A DNA stretch of 64,000 nucleotides from Alkalihalobacillus sp. AL-G. GTDB taxonomy: Bacteria; Bacillota; Bacilli; Bacillales; Fictibacillaceae. The DNA lies in NCBI RefSeq assembly GCF_030643805.1, contig NZ_CP094656.1:1922001-1986000 (forward strand), in the 5' to 3' direction. Shown here piece after piece: positions 18,235 through 27,987 of the stretch. Both the position numbers and the translations under genes were made by a program. The notes below the pieces were generated by a model, which made no database searches, was not told the origin of the DNA, and saw only the letters and a program-made list of their open reading frames with translations. Each line of letters begins with the position of its first letter. Position 1 is the first letter of the stretch.

Positions 18235-18966
18235 ATGGCAGTAATTTCAATGAAACAATTGCTAGAAGCAGGTGTTCACTTCGGTCACCAAACACGCCGT
18301 TGGAACCCTAAGATGGCACGTTACATCTTTACAGAGCGTAACGGCATCTATATTATCGACCTTCAAAAGACAGTAAAGAAGGTCGAAGAAGCGTATAATT
18401 ATGTACGCGACATCGCAGCTGATGGAGGAAAGGTATTATTCGTCGGAACGAAGAAGCAAGCTCAAGAGTCTGTAAAAGATGAAGCTAAGCGTGCTGGTCA
18501 ATACTACATCAACCAACGTTGGTTAGGTGGAACATTGACAAACTTCGACACGATTCGCAAGCGTATCAGACGTCTAAAGGATCTTGAAAAAATGCAAGAA
18601 GATGGAACGTTCGAAGTCCTTCCTAAGAAAGAAGTAATCCTTCTTAACAAGGAAATGGATCGTCTTGAAAAATTCCTAGGTGGAATTAAAGATATGAATG
18701 GTCTTCCTGATGTTCTTTTTGTAATCGATCCTCGTAAAGAGCGTATCGCCATAGCGGAAGCTCGTAAACTTAACATTCCGATCGTTGCTATTGTTGATAC
18801 AAACTGTGACCCGGATGAAATTGACGTAATCATTCCTGGTAATGATGACGCAATCCGTGCCGTCAAGCTATTAACTTCTAAAATGGCTGACGCAGTAGTT
18901 GAAGGTAACCAAAGCGATGTTGAAGAGGAACCTTCAGAAGAGGAAGAAGCAGAAGTAAAAGCATAA
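18235..18966 (+). CDS. rpsB: 30S ribosomal protein S2
   Basis: Small-subunit ribosomal protein needed for S1/S21-type mRNA platform assembly. The start [25 protein letters not shown]-type N terminus (residues 1-20 shown by [20 protein letters not shown]) is the family signature, and AGGAGG at 18221-18226 sits 8 bases before this ATG, ruling out the longer frame from 18184. Length 243 aa, ending in a very acidic tail rich in Glu. It is followed by a strong terminator. Confidence 0.97.
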   Translation: MAVISMKQLLEAGVHFGHQTRRWNPKMARYIFTERNGIYIIDLQKTVKKVEEAYNYVRDIAADGGKVLFVGTKKQAQESVKDEAKRAGQYYINQRWLGGTLTNFDTIRKRIRRLKDLEKMQEDGTFEVLPKKEVILLNKEMDRLEKFLGGIKDMNGLPDVLFVIDPRKERIAIAEARKLNIPIVAIVDTNCDPDEIDVIIPGNDDAIRAVKLLTSKMADAVVEGNQSDVEEEPSEEEEAEVKA

Positions 18967-18982
18967 ATATATGTTTGATAAG

Positions 18983-19018
18983 GGTGATAGAGGGGACTGA
19001 CCCTTTATCACCTTTTTT
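18983..19018 (+). terminator. Terminator after rpsB
   Basis: GGTGATAGAGGG / CCCTTTATCACC gives a 12-bp stem with one G-U pair, a 6-base loop (GACTGA), and a run of six T (19013-19018). Confidence 0.9.
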
Positions 19019-19027
19019 AAAGAAAGG

Positions 19028-19197
19028 AAGTTCAAATAGTCATCAAGGGCTCATGTACCTTCGTCTACAAGTATATCTAGGATGAAAGCTTCCTTAGTAC
19101 AACTCGTAGCTTTTATGCAAGTACGGCTGGTCGCTCCGGTCCTCAAAACTGTCCTGCCTTGAACTTCTTGTTTCTAATTTGCCGAATTTTGAACTCT
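19028..19197. repeat. Dispersed inverted-terminus repeat, copy before tsf
   Basis: About 170 bases from AGTTCAAATAGTCATC to GAATTTTGAACTC. The interior matches copies near 40.2 and 40.4 kb in several blocks: CAAGGGCTCATGTAC, CGTCTACAAG, GTACAACTCGTAG, ATGCAAGTAC, CGGTCCTCAAA and GAACTTCTTGTTTCT. The ends are imperfect inverted repeats. It has no coding content. With the rpsB terminator it fills the 293-base rpsB-tsf gap. Confidence 0.8.
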
Positions 19198-19259
19198 TAT
19201 TGAAAATGAAAGACAAAAGACTACTTTAGTAAGTACATATTAAAAGGAGGAAATCACAC

Positions 19260-20144
19260 ATGGCAGTTACTGCACAAATGGTCAAAGAATTACGTGGAAA
19301 AACAGGTGCTGGAATGATGGATTGTAAAAAAGCACTTACTGAAAACGATGGTGATATGGACAAAGCGGTTGATTGGCTTCGTGAAAAAGGGATCGCAAAA
19401 GCAGCGAAGAAAGCTGACCGAATTGCAGCAGAAGGTTTGACTCATATTGAGACAAACGGAAATGACGCCGTTATTGTTGAGGTTAACTCTGAAACAGACT
19501 TTGTTGCGAAAAATGATGCATTCAAAAATTTAATTAAGGAAATTGCTCAACATCTTTTACAGAACAAGCCATCTACTGTTGAAGAAGCAGTTAAACAAAC
19601 GATGGTTGGTGAAGACATTCCAGTAGAAGAGTATATCAACAATGCTATTGCGAAGATCGGTGAAAAGATTTCCCTTCGTCGATTCACGATCCTCACAAAA
19701 GAAGACGGTGACGCATTCGGTGCCTACTTACACATGGGTGGACGAATCGGTGTTTTATCCGTAATCGGCGGATCGAACGATGAAGATTTAGCAAAGGATA
19801 TCGCGATGCACGTTGCTGCAGTTAACCCTCGTTACGTTAACCGTGATAAAGTTTCTGAAGAAGAAGTTGCGCGTGAACGTGAAGTACTTACTCAACAAGC
19901 TTTGAACGAAGGTAAGCCAGAGAAGATTGTTGAAAAGATGGTTGAAGGCCGCCTTAACAAGTTCTTTGAAGAAATTTGCCTTGTTGATCAAGGGTTTGTT
20001 AAAGACCCTGACCAAAAAGTTGGCAAATACGTAAACAGTAAAGGTGGAACCGTTAAAGGCTTCATTCGTTATGAAGTTGGAGAAGGTATGGAGAAACGAG
20101 AAGAGAACTTTGCTGAAGAGGTCATGTCACAGGTGAAAAAGTAA
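19260..20144 (+). CDS. tsf: Elongation factor Ts
   Basis: Guanine-nucleotide exchange factor for EF-Tu. The N-terminal UBA-like motif [19 protein letters not shown] (residues 8-26) and the core signature [15 protein letters not shown] are intact. Length 294 aa is standard. AAAGGAGG precedes the ATG by 9 bases. The terminator after rpsB means it relies on readthrough or on a weak promoter in the gap; none was convincing. Confidence 0.97.
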   Translation: MAVTAQMVKELRGKTGAGMMDCKKALTENDGDMDKAVDWLREKGIAKAAKKADRIAAEGLTHIETNGNDAVIVEVNSETDFVAKNDAFKNLIKEIAQHLLQNKPSTVEEAVKQTMVGEDIPVEEYINNAIAKIGEKISLRRFTILTKEDGDAFGAYLHMGGRIGVLSVIGGSNDEDLAKDIAMHVAAVNPRYVNRDKVSEEEVAREREVLTQQALNEGKPEKIVEKMVEGRLNKFFEEICLVDQGFVKDPDQKVGKYVNSKGGTVKGFIRYEVGEGMEKREENFAEEVMSQVKK

Positions 20145-20249
20145 AACATCTAAACGATTCTTGGCAATTGCCAGTCTTCGCGAAGGTGATTGATTTAGCT
20201 GCACTTATATTATAGAAAGTATTCAACTTTCTTAGTGTGCAAAGAAAAG

Positions 20250-20278
20250 GGGGACACGGTAAGTGTTCCCTATTTTTC
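20250..20278 (+). terminator. Terminator after tsf
   Basis: GGGGACAC-GGTAA-GTGTTCCC forms an 8-bp stem with one G-U pair, followed by TATTTTT. Confidence 0.8.
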
Positions 20279-20279
20279 A

Positions 20280-20472
20280 AAAGAAAAGTGCTGGGTGCTA
20301 ATAAGTAATGTTTAGCTGCAGCGTCTAGGTGCTTACGCTTTTCTATTATATGTGGCTGCATCGCCTAGCCTCTTGGATCACTTCAGCCTCCTGTGGCGGC
20401 GACAGCCTCCTCGGGGGACTTCCAGTGTCCATCGTGGCTGATCATGATCAGGGCGCGTGCGCTTTTCTTATA
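20280..20472. repeat. GC-rich Bacillaceae-type intergenic repeat before pyrH
   Basis: The 369-base tsf-pyrH gap holds the tsf terminator and this element. It contains two nested versions of one unit: a short one, AGCTGCAGCGTCTAGGTGC then TTACGCTTTTCT (20313-20344), and a longer one from GGCTGCATCGCCTAGCC (20351) through GGCGGCGACAGCCTCCTCGG and GGCTGATCATGATCAGGGCG to GTGCGCTTTTCTTA (20472). From memory, similar CTCCAGCGCCTAG...GCGCTTGCGCTTTTCT elements occur between genes in many Bacillaceae. No open frame is credible here. Confidence 0.65.
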
Positions 20473-20513
20473 GCAGACCGATAGAATACAGGAAACGCTG
20501 ATGGAGGGAAAAG

Positions 20514-21236
20514 ATGAGTACACCAAAATACAACAGAGTGGTCTTAAAATTAAGCGGAGAAGCATTGTCAGGACAAATGGGATATGGCATTGACCCTGGC
20601 GTGATTCAATCGATTGCAACTCAAGTGAGTGAGATTGTAAAGATGAATGTTGAAGTTGCGGTCGTTGTTGGTGGGGGAAACATCTGGAGAGGTAAAGCTG
20701 GAAGTGAAATGGGTATGGACAGAGCTACTGCTGATTACATGGGTATGCTGGCAACTATCATGAATTCACTCGCGCTACAAGATAGCCTCGAAAATATCGG
20801 CGTTGAAACGAGGGTGCAAACCTCTATCGAAATGCGTCAGGTTGCAGAGCCTTATATTCGACGTAAAGCTATTCGTCATCTTGAGAAGAAGCGGGTCGTA
20901 ATCTTTGCAGCAGGTACAGGTAATCCGTACTTTTCAACAGATACTACTGCAGCCCTCCGTGCGGCAGAAATTGAAGCAGAAGTCATTCTGATGGCGAAAA
21001 ACAACGTTGATGGTGTATATTCTGCTGATCCTAAAATGGATGAAAGTGCAACGAAATATAAGAGTTTATCTTATTTGGAAGTGTTGAAGGAAGGTTTAGC
21101 AGTAATGGATTCAACTGCTTCCTCACTCTGTATGGATAATGATATCCCGTTAATTGTGTTCTCAATAATGGAAGAAGGAAATATCAAGCGTGTTATTGAA
21201 GGAGAAAATATCGGAACAGTAGTAAGGGGGAAATAA
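20514..21236 (+). CDS. pyrH: UMP kinase
   Basis: Converts UMP to UDP in pyrimidine nucleotide synthesis; bacterial PyrH belongs to the amino-acid-kinase fold and is regulated by GTP and [21 protein letters not shown] (residues 9-26), [11 protein letters not shown] and [17 protein letters not shown] are family motifs. Length 240 aa equals B. subtilis PyrH. GGAGGGAAAAG precedes the ATG. It ends one base before frr. Confidence 0.97.
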   Translation: MSTPKYNRVVLKLSGEALSGQMGYGIDPGVIQSIATQVSEIVKMNVEVAVVVGGGNIWRGKAGSEMGMDRATADYMGMLATIMNSLALQDSLENIGVETRVQTSIEMRQVAEPYIRRKAIRHLEKKRVVIFAAGTGNPYFSTDTTAALRAAEIEAEVILMAKNNVDGVYSADPKMDESATKYKSLSYLEVLKEGLAVMDSTASSLCMDNDIPLIVFSIMEEGNIKRVIEGENIGTVVRGK

Positions 21237-21237
21237 A

Positions 21238-21795
21238 ATGTCTCAAGCAGTTATTCAGCAAACAGAAGAAAAAATGAAAAAAGCAGTGGCCTCATACCGC
21301 CGGGAGTTATCGACTCTACGAGCAGGCCGAGCTAATCCATCTATCCTTGATCGGGTTACAGTAGATTATTATGGTGCTCCGACACCGCTTAACCAAATGG
21401 CGGGTATTTCAGTACCTGAGGCGCGCTTACTTGTCATCCAGCCTTACGACAAGTCGGTGATCGGTGATATTGAAAAAGCGATCCAAAAAGCTGAACTTGG
21501 TCTTACACCGTCGAATGATGGCGACATCATTCGAATTGCTATCCCTGCTTTAACCGAAGAGCGACGTAAAGAACTTGTAAAGCTTGTTAAAAAGTACGCA
21601 GAAGAAGGAAAAGTTGCAGTACGCAACATCCGTCGAGATTCTAATGAAGAATTGAAAAAGCTTCAAAAGGGCGGAGACATGACAGAAGACGATCTAAGGC
21701 ATTATGGTGATGAGGTTCAAAAGCTGACTGACAAATATGTTGCTGAAATTGACACCATTGCTTCGGAAAAAGAAAAAGAAATCATGGAAGTATAA
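21238..21795 (+). CDS. frr: Ribosome recycling factor
   Basis: Splits post-termination ribosomes together with EF-G. At 185 aa it has the two-domain RRF pattern, with the hinge near [21 protein letters not shown] (about 45-65, quoted in part) and the conserved helical [22 protein letters not shown] region. A GTAAGGGGG ribosome-binding site overlaps the end of pyrH. Confidence 0.97.
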   Translation: MSQAVIQQTEEKMKKAVASYRRELSTLRAGRANPSILDRVTVDYYGAPTPLNQMAGISVPEARLLVIQPYDKSVIGDIEKAIQKAELGLTPSNDGDIIRIAIPALTEERRKELVKLVKKYAEEGKVAVRNIRRDSNEELKKLQKGGDMTEDDLRHYGDEVQKLTDKYVAEIDTIASEKEKEIMEV

Positions 21796-21825
21796 CGCAA
21801 TTCAAGTTAAAATAAGATAAGTGAA

Positions 21826-21903
21826 GTGGGGATCTGACACAATCATGGTTAGTTTCCCTCGTTTAAAGGGGTGGCTCCCAAGCCTTGAGTCATCCCTTTT
21901 TTT
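21826..21903 (+). terminator. Tandem hairpins and terminator between frr and uppS
   Basis: The first hairpin, GGGGA-T-CTGAC / GTTAG-T-TTCCC, spans about 21827-21858. The second, GGGGTGGCTC (21868-21877) with GAGTCATCCC (21887-21896), is followed by seven T and is a normal terminator. GGGGATCTGACACAAT at the start and TTGAGTCATCCC at the end resemble the closing sequences of the leader elements before asd and spoIIIE. Confidence 0.75.
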
Positions 21904-21990
21904 ACACTTTACTTTAAGGAAGGATAATCATTCTTTCTATAGGACAAGTGCAAATGCTTTCAGGTCATCCCTTTTGGGATCAAGTTTTCT

Positions 21991-22020
21991 TTGCACATTA
22001 GATACAATACATATTACAAT
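21991..22020 (+). promoter_or_regulatory. Candidate sigma-A promoter of uppS
   Basis: TTGCAC (21991-21996), an 18-base spacer and TACAAT (22015-22020), followed by about 65 bases of leader. It lies after the frr terminator and would drive uppS-cdsA-dxr-rasP. Confidence 0.55.
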
Positions 22021-22088
22021 AGTAAGATATTATTAAACCAATCCATCACTAGTTTTCGATTTGATTTTATCTCGATGGGGGATACATG

Positions 22089-22856
22089 ATGCTGAATAAG
22101 CTTGTCAACTTAACCAAAATGAACAAAGAAATAACTGACGATAATAAGCTCGATCGCAGCCGGATTCCTTCACATATCGCAATTATTATGGATGGTAACG
22201 GCAGATGGGCTAAAAAGCGTGGACTGCCAAGGATTGCGGGTCACCGTGAGGGGATGAAAGTGGTCCGAAGAATAGTCAAACGTGCTAACCAGCTAGGTGT
22301 AAAAGCACTGACCCTTTATGCATTCTCAACCGAAAACTGGAAAAGGCCGAAACCTGAAGTGGAATTTATCATGAAATTGCCAGAACAATTCTTGCTTACT
22401 TATTTACCTGAATTGATCGAAGAAAATGTTCAAGTACGTACAATCGGACAAAAAGAAGGAATCCCTTCTTATACACAAAAAGCAGTAAACGAGGCAATTG
22501 AAAAAACAAAACATAATGATGGTCTTATATTGAATTTTGCGTTGAATTATGGCAGTCGTTTTGAAATCACCGAGGCAGTTCGCCAGTTATCAAAGGATTT
22601 GGATGCTGGTACAATAAGTGCAGAAGATGTCGATGAAAATTTGATTGGATCCTATATGATGACAAAAGGAATCGGGGATCCCGATCTGTTAATCCGAACA
22701 AGTGGCGAAATCCGTCTCAGCAATTTTATGCTCTGGCAGCTTGCCTATACTGAATTGTGGTTTACCGACGTGTATTGGCCTGATTTTTCTGAGGTAGACC
22801 TTGAGCAGGCGATACTCGATTATCAGAATAGGGGCAGAAGATTCGGAGGGGTATGA
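22089..22856 (+). CDS. uppS: Undecaprenyl diphosphate synthase
   Basis: cis-Prenyltransferase that makes the C55 lipid carrier for cell-wall synthesis. The catalytic Asp lies in IAIIMDGNGRWAKKRG, with the GHREG and LLIRTSGEIRLSNF substrate-binding motifs. ATGs occur at 22086 and 22089; the second is better spaced from GGGGG (22077-22081), giving 255 aa. The stop overlaps an ATG at 22853 that is not used for cdsA. Confidence 0.96.
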   Translation: MLNKLVNLTKMNKEITDDNKLDRSRIPSHIAIIMDGNGRWAKKRGLPRIAGHREGMKVVRRIVKRANQLGVKALTLYAFSTENWKRPKPEVEFIMKLPEQFLLTYLPELIEENVQVRTIGQKEGIPSYTQKAVNEAIEKTKHNDGLILNFALNYGSRFEITEAVRQLSKDLDAGTISAEDVDENLIGSYMMTKGIGDPDLLIRTSGEIRLSNFMLWQLAYTELWFTDVYWPDFSEVDLEQAILDYQNRGRRFGGV

Positions 22857-22873
22857 CCTTTAGGAGGAAAATC

Positions 22874-23671
22874 ATGAAGGAACGAATTATTACTGGTCTT
22901 TTGGCAGCAATAATCTTTATTCCAATAGTCTTTTTTGGTGGAATATTGTTTTATAGTGCAATTGCTTTACTTTCAATTCTTGCACTTCGCGAGCTATTAC
23001 GGATGAAAAAAATTGTTCTCTGGGATTTTGCAGGTGTCGTTTCCTCCGTTATGGTACTTATTCTCATTATTCCTGACGATCTAGGTGAAAGGATTTTTGA
23101 GGACGCGTCGATCAAAATCACAACGATTATATTCGGGTTACTCTTGTTGCTGACCTGGACCGTTATTACGAAGAATCATTTTTCCTTTGAGGATGCAAGT
23201 TTTGTATTAATGGCAACGCTTTATCTCGGCGTTGGTTTTTTATATCTGAATGAAACGCGAGCATTGGATAACGGTGTAAGCAGTATCTTTTTTGTTTTAT
23301 TTATCGTATGGGCAACAGATACAGGTGCATACTTTTTTGGGAAATCGTTTGGGAAACGTAAGCTATGGCCAGTGATCAGTCCTAACAAAACGATTGAAGG
23401 CTCGCTTGGAGGATTGGCTTGTGCAATTCTTGTAGCAGTTGTTTATCAGTTGCTACTTCCGATTTATTCTGCCTTTATCTTTGCTATATTAGCAGCAATC
23501 ATAATAGGCATTTTCGGACAAATTGGTGATTTGGTCGAGTCCGCATTTAAACGACATTATCAAGTGAAAGATTCAGGAACACTTCTACCTGGTCACGGGG
23601 GGATACTGGATCGGTTTGATAGCATTTTGTTCGTATTACCGATTTTACATATCTTACAGCTGATGTCTTAG
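22874..23671 (+). CDS. cdsA: Phosphatidate cytidylyltransferase
   Basis: Makes CDP-diacylglycerol from phosphatidic acid and CTP, the branch point to PG, PE and cardiolipin. Multiple transmembrane segments, and the C-terminal CdsA signature [20 protein letters not shown] followed by [19 protein letters not shown] at 22862-22867 points to the ATG at 22874 ([11 protein letters not shown]), as in B. subtilis CdsA, rather than the upstream ATG at 22853. Length 265 aa. Confidence 0.96.
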   Translation: MKERIITGLLAAIIFIPIVFFGGILFYSAIALLSILALRELLRMKKIVLWDFAGVVSSVMVLILIIPDDLGERIFEDASIKITTIIFGLLLLLTWTVITKNHFSFEDASFVLMATLYLGVGFLYLNETRALDNGVSSIFFVLFIVWATDTGAYFFGKSFGKRKLWPVISPNKTIEGSLGGLACAILVAVVYQLLLPIYSAFIFAILAAIIIGIFGQIGDLVESAFKRHYQVKDSGTLLPGHGGILDRFDSILFVLPILHILQLMS

Positions 23672-23696
23672 TCAGTATGGTGAAATGGAGGCAATT

Positions 23697-24845
23697 ATGA
23701 AAAATGTCAGCGTGTTAGGAGCTACCGGCTCGATCGGTACCCAAACACTTGAAGTAGTGCGGGCGAATCCTGAACAGTTTAGTATTACTTCATTATCCTT
23801 TGGCACAAACGTTGAGGCAGGAGTTCAGTACATCAATGAATTTCGCCCGAAGCTTGTATCTGTTGCGACGAAAGAGGTTGCAGAAAAAATTAATGGGACT
23901 ATCGATTCAGCCTGTCAAGTATACTATGGTGAACAGGGATTAATTGAAGTTGCGACTGACCCCGACTCCGATATACTCGTTAATGCGGTAATGGGAAGTG
24001 TCGGTTTAAATCCAACATTAACGGCCATAAATGCAAAGAAAACCATTGCCCTTGCTAACAAGGAAACATTGGTGACTGCAGGGCATATCGTTATGGAACA
24101 AGCGAGGAAGAATGAAGTCGATATTTTACCAGTTGATAGTGAGCATTCTGCAATATACCAATGTCTTAATGGGGAAAACAAGGCTGAAATGTCCAGGATG
24201 ACTTTAACGGCATCCGGAGGGAGCTTCCGTGATTTTACGAGAGAGGAATTAATGGATGTTTCTGTGGATCAAGCCTTAAACCACCCGAACTGGTCGATGG
24301 GCTCTAAAATCACAATCGATTCAGCAACAATGATGAACAAGGGTCTCGAAGTCATTGAAGCACATTGGTTATTCAATACACCTTATGATCAAATCGATGT
24401 CCTTTTGCACCGGGAGAGCGTTATCCATTCAATGGTTGAATTCATCGATGGAAGTGTCATCGCTCATTTGGGTACGCCAGACATGAAGGTACCCATCCAA
24501 TACGCACTAACACATCCGGATAGGCTTGAAGTGACAAACGGAAAAAGGTTAAACTTAGTTGAGGTTGGTACTCTTCATTTCGAAAAAATGGACTTGCAGC
24601 GTTTTCCTTGTCTCCGTTTAGCTTTTGAGGCAGGTAAGGCTGGCGGGACGCTGCCAACGGTTTTAAATGCAGCAAATGAGGCAGCTGTTGAAGCTTTCCT
24701 CAGAGGTAAAATTCGGTTTTTGGATATCGAAATGTTCATTGAAAGAGCTTTAGAACAACACTCTCTCATAAAAGATCCTACTCTCGAAGAGATTCGTGAA
24801 GTCGACCTTATGTCACGTGAATTTGTACAATCACTTCTTGTTTAA
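23697..24845 (+). CDS. dxr: 1-deoxy-D-xylulose 5-phosphate reductoisomerase
   Basis: Second step of the MEP isoprenoid pathway, NADPH-dependent. The NADPH-binding GATGSIG is at residues 8-14. [12 protein letters not shown] and the flexible loop [20 protein letters not shown] carry the metal- and substrate-binding residues. GGAGG at 23687-23691 selects the ATG at 23697, giving 382 aa, against 383 in B. subtilis. It supplies precursors for the UppS product made two genes upstream. Confidence 0.96.
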   Translation: MKNVSVLGATGSIGTQTLEVVRANPEQFSITSLSFGTNVEAGVQYINEFRPKLVSVATKEVAEKINGTIDSACQVYYGEQGLIEVATDPDSDILVNAVMGSVGLNPTLTAINAKKTIALANKETLVTAGHIVMEQARKNEVDILPVDSEHSAIYQCLNGENKAEMSRMTLTASGGSFRDFTREELMDVSVDQALNHPNWSMGSKITIDSATMMNKGLEVIEAHWLFNTPYDQIDVLLHRESVIHSMVEFIDGSVIAHLGTPDMKVPIQYALTHPDRLEVTNGKRLNLVEVGTLHFEKMDLQRFPCLRLAFEAGKAGGTLPTVLNAANEAAVEAFLRGKIRFLDIEMFIERALEQHSLIKDPTLEEIREVDLMSREFVQSLLV

Positions 24846-24858
24846 AGGTGGTCAGTAA

Positions 24859-26118
24859 ATGAATACATTTATCGCGATCGTAATTATTTTTGGTGCACTT
24901 GTGTTTTTCCATGAGTTGGGTCACCTTTTACTTGCAAAACGTGCAGGTATACTTTGCCGGGAATTTGCAATCGGATTTGGTCCGAAGATTTTTTCTTCTA
25001 AAAAGGGAGAAACGCTATACACGGTCAGATTACTTCCTCTAGGTGGATTTGTAAGAATGGCCGGAGAAGACCCTGAGGGTATAGAAGTCAAGCCGGGTTC
25101 GCGTGTAGGGCTTGTTTTTGATGCGGAAAATCGCGTCAAGGAAATTGTTGCAAATCAAGTTTCCAAATATCCAAATGCTAAGGTTGTAACGGTTGAACGA
25201 GCTGATATTGAAAGAGAGCTTATTATTAAGGCTCATGTTGATGATGAATTATCTGAAACGTATCCTATCCACCCAGAAGCTAATTATGTTCAAGATGGAA
25301 TGCTTACTCAGATTGCTCCGTATGACAGGCAGTTCGGTTCAAAACCATTGCTAGCTCGTTTTCTTGCTATTTTTGCCGGGCCGTTAATGAACTTTTTACT
25401 AGCATTTGTCCTCTTAGCAGCCTATGCACTAACACAAGGTATTCCTGTCAATGAATCAATGCTTGGAAAGGTTGTTGACGGTGACCCTGCTGCGGAAGCA
25501 GGCTTACAAAAGGGAGACCGAGTTTTAGCAGTAGATGGGGAAGCTGTTAACACATGGGAAGAGCTGGTTATCGTCATTCAGAAGAACCCGAACGAAGAGC
25601 TTCAATTTTCGATTGAACGAAATGGGGAAACAGTGTCTGTTCCGGTTACACCTGGTGAAAGAGAAGGAAGTAACGGAAAGGCTGAAGGGTTTGTTGGTGT
25701 TTATATGCCAACAGAAATTTCCTTCCTTGGTTCGTTGCAATATGGACTCGAGAAAACGGGTCAACTTACAGTGGCCATCATTCAGGCACTTGGCCAGTTA
25801 GTCACCGGACAAATCTCGATCGATAATTTATCAGGTCCAGTCGGAATTTATAAGTATACGGATCAAGCAGCAGATGAAGGAGCTTTTGTCCTTTTACAAT
25901 GGGCAGCCTTCCTCAGCATCAACCTGGGAATCTTTAATCTATTACCACTGCCTGCACTTGACGGAGGAAGATTGACGTTTCTTGCAGTCGAGGGAATCCG
26001 TGGTAAACCAATCGATCCACAAAAGGAAGGCATGGTCCATTTTATTGGATTTGCGCTTCTGATGCTGCTGATGATTGTTGTTACTTGGAACGATATCCAT
26101 AAATTTTTCATCCAGTAA
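24859..26118 (+). CDS. rasP: Site-2 intramembrane metalloprotease RasP (RseP family)
   Basis: Zinc protease that cleaves membrane anti-sigma factors and remnant signal peptides. HELGH is at residues 18-22 in the first transmembrane helix and the second metal ligand is in LPLPALDGGRL near the C terminus. A PDZ domain is visible in between (about 195-275; AAEAGLQKGDRVLAVDGEAV). Length 419 aa. It follows dxr by 13 bases and is closed by a terminator. Confidence 0.96.
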   Translation: MNTFIAIVIIFGALVFFHELGHLLLAKRAGILCREFAIGFGPKIFSSKKGETLYTVRLLPLGGFVRMAGEDPEGIEVKPGSRVGLVFDAENRVKEIVANQVSKYPNAKVVTVERADIERELIIKAHVDDELSETYPIHPEANYVQDGMLTQIAPYDRQFGSKPLLARFLAIFAGPLMNFLLAFVLLAAYALTQGIPVNESMLGKVVDGDPAAEAGLQKGDRVLAVDGEAVNTWEELVIVIQKNPNEELQFSIERNGETVSVPVTPGEREGSNGKAEGFVGVYMPTEISFLGSLQYGLEKTGQLTVAIIQALGQLVTGQISIDNLSGPVGIYKYTDQAADEGAFVLLQWAAFLSINLGIFNLLPLPALDGGRLTFLAVEGIRGKPIDPQKEGMVHFIGFALLMLLMIVVTWNDIHKFFIQ

Positions 26119-26150
26119 AGGTAGAAATGATTTAGAGTTGTTCCTACTTT

Positions 26151-26191
26151 GGCAATCGCCACCGTTTTGGCCAGGCGGTTGCCATTTTTTT
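26151..26191 (+). terminator. Terminator after rasP
   Basis: GGCAATCGCC / GGCGGTTGCC (26151-26160 with 26174-26183) forms a 10-bp stem with one G-U pair, a 13-base loop and a seven-T run from 26185. Confidence 0.88.
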
Positions 26192-26228
26192 ATCTATTGC
26201 TATATTATTTTTTTAAGAAGGTGTTAAT

Positions 26229-27938
26229 ATGAGACAAAGTCAATTATACAGCCCAACATTAAGGGAAGTCCCGGCTGATGCTGAAGCCAAAAGCCATCAG
26301 CTTTTGCTTCGAGCAGGTTTTATTCGTCAGAATGTTTCTGGAGTATATTCGTTTCTACCGTTAGGGAAAAAAGTCCTTCGTAAAATTGAAACAATCGTAC
26401 GTGAAGAGATGGACTTCATCGGTTCCCAGGAAGTCTTAATGCCTGCACTTCAACCATCAGAGGTATGGGAAGAATCGGGAAGATGGTATACATATGGACC
26501 GGAGCTTATGCGGTTAAATGATCGACATGATCGTACGTTTGCATTAGGTGCGACACATGAGGAACTAATCACAAGCCTCTTACGGGATGAAGTGAAATCC
26601 TATAAAAAGTTACCGATGGTTTTATATCAAATCCAAACGAAGTTTCGTGATGAGAAACGACCACGATTCGGTCTGCTTCGCGGAAGGGAATTTATTATGA
26701 AGGATGCCTATTCCTTTGATGTGGATCAAGAGGGACTCGATCGTAATTACGATAACATCTTTCATGCATACAAGAATGTATTTACTCGTTGCGGTTTGGA
26801 TTTTCGTGCAGTACTAGCAGATTCCGGAGCGATGGGCGGAAGGGATACACATGAATTTATGGTGTTGTCTGAAATTGGAGAGGATACGATCGCTTATTCG
26901 GACCGTTCGGAGTTCGCAGCCAATATTGAGATGGCTCCTGTCAAGGTCATTTATGCGAAGAAAGATAGTGAACTTAGAGAAAAAGAAATCATCATGACTG
27001 AAAATAAAAGGTCGATTAAAGACGTAGCAGAGTTCCTTGATATCCCTGAACAGGAATGCATCAAGTCGTTGCTCTGGATTGTTGATGAACAACCTGTGCT
27101 AGTCCTTACCAGAGGAGATCACCAAATTAACGATATCAAACTAAAGAATGCACTTGAAGCATCCATCGTTAAACTAGCAACCGAGGAACAGACCAACGAA
27201 ATACTTAACAGTGAAATCGGCTTCATTGGTCCTGTTAACGTACCTGATGGAATCAAAGTGATTGCAGATGAAGCTGTACGTTCGGTCGTAAATGGGGTCT
27301 GTGGTGCAAATGAACAGGACAAGCATTTTGTAAATGTAAATCCTGATCGTGATTTTAAGGTGGATTTCTATGACGATCTTCGGTTTATAAAAGAGGGAGA
27401 TCCTTCTCCGGATGGTAATGGGACGATTGTTTTCGCAAAAGGGATTGAAGTGGGACACGTCTTTAAACTCGGTACTCGATACAGTGAATCAATGAATGCT
27501 GAAATATTAGATAAAAACGGGAAATCAACGCCGATCGTAATGGGATCCTATGGAATTGGAGTGTCTCGAACGCTTGCGGCTGTCGTCGAACAAATGCATG
27601 ATGAAAACGGAATCTTATGGCCAACCCAATTATCACCGTTCGATTTGCACCTTATCTGTGTCAATCCGAAAAATGATTCTCAGTCAGCACTAGGTGAAAA
27701 GCTATACGAGGAGTTAAAATCGAACCGTTTTGACGTTTTATATGATGACCGGAAAGAACGGGCAGGTGTCAAATTTACTGATGCAGATCTGATCGGAATT
27801 CCTATTCAAATCATTGTCGGAAAACGTGCAGAAGAAGGAATCATTGAAATGAAGAATCGAAAGACAGGTCATAAGGATGAAGTACATGTTTCAGAATTGC
27901 TAGCATCCATTGCTCAGCATCAAGCTGAGTCTCGTTAA
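26229..27938 (+). CDS. proS: Prolyl-tRNA synthetase (bacterial type, with INS editing domain)
   Basis: Charges tRNA-Pro. Class II motifs are present (motif 2 around [19 protein letters not shown]; motif 3 [13 protein letters not shown]). Between them lies the YbaK-like insertion domain (about 225-385) that clears Ala-tRNA-Pro. A C-terminal anticodon-binding domain follows. Length 569 aa. AAGAAGGTG precedes the ATG. The 110-base upstream gap has no T-box features. Confidence 0.97.
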   Translation: MRQSQLYSPTLREVPADAEAKSHQLLLRAGFIRQNVSGVYSFLPLGKKVLRKIETIVREEMDFIGSQEVLMPALQPSEVWEESGRWYTYGPELMRLNDRHDRTFALGATHEELITSLLRDEVKSYKKLPMVLYQIQTKFRDEKRPRFGLLRGREFIMKDAYSFDVDQEGLDRNYDNIFHAYKNVFTRCGLDFRAVLADSGAMGGRDTHEFMVLSEIGEDTIAYSDRSEFAANIEMAPVKVIYAKKDSELREKEIIMTENKRSIKDVAEFLDIPEQECIKSLLWIVDEQPVLVLTRGDHQINDIKLKNALEASIVKLATEEQTNEILNSEIGFIGPVNVPDGIKVIADEAVRSVVNGVCGANEQDKHFVNVNPDRDFKVDFYDDLRFIKEGDPSPDGNGTIVFAKGIEVGHVFKLGTRYSESMNAEILDKNGKSTPIVMGSYGIGVSRTLAAVVEQMHDENGILWPTQLSPFDLHLICVNPKNDSQSALGEKLYEELKSNRFDVLYDDRKERAGVKFTDADLIGIPIQIIVGKRAEEGIIEMKNRKTGHKDEVHVSELLASIAQHQAESR

Positions 27939-27987
27939 TAGATAAACGATGTGATTTTCATCAATATGGAAAGGAGCCGAAAAGATC

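Noticed and set aside
21821-22036. 71-codon open frame between frr and uppS
   Set aside because: It spans the frr terminator and the uppS promoter, and the translation has no recognisable pattern.
26119-26228. T-box leader before proS
   Set aside because: Only 110 bases, mostly taken by the rasP terminator; no T-box sequence such as AGGGTGGNACCGCG.
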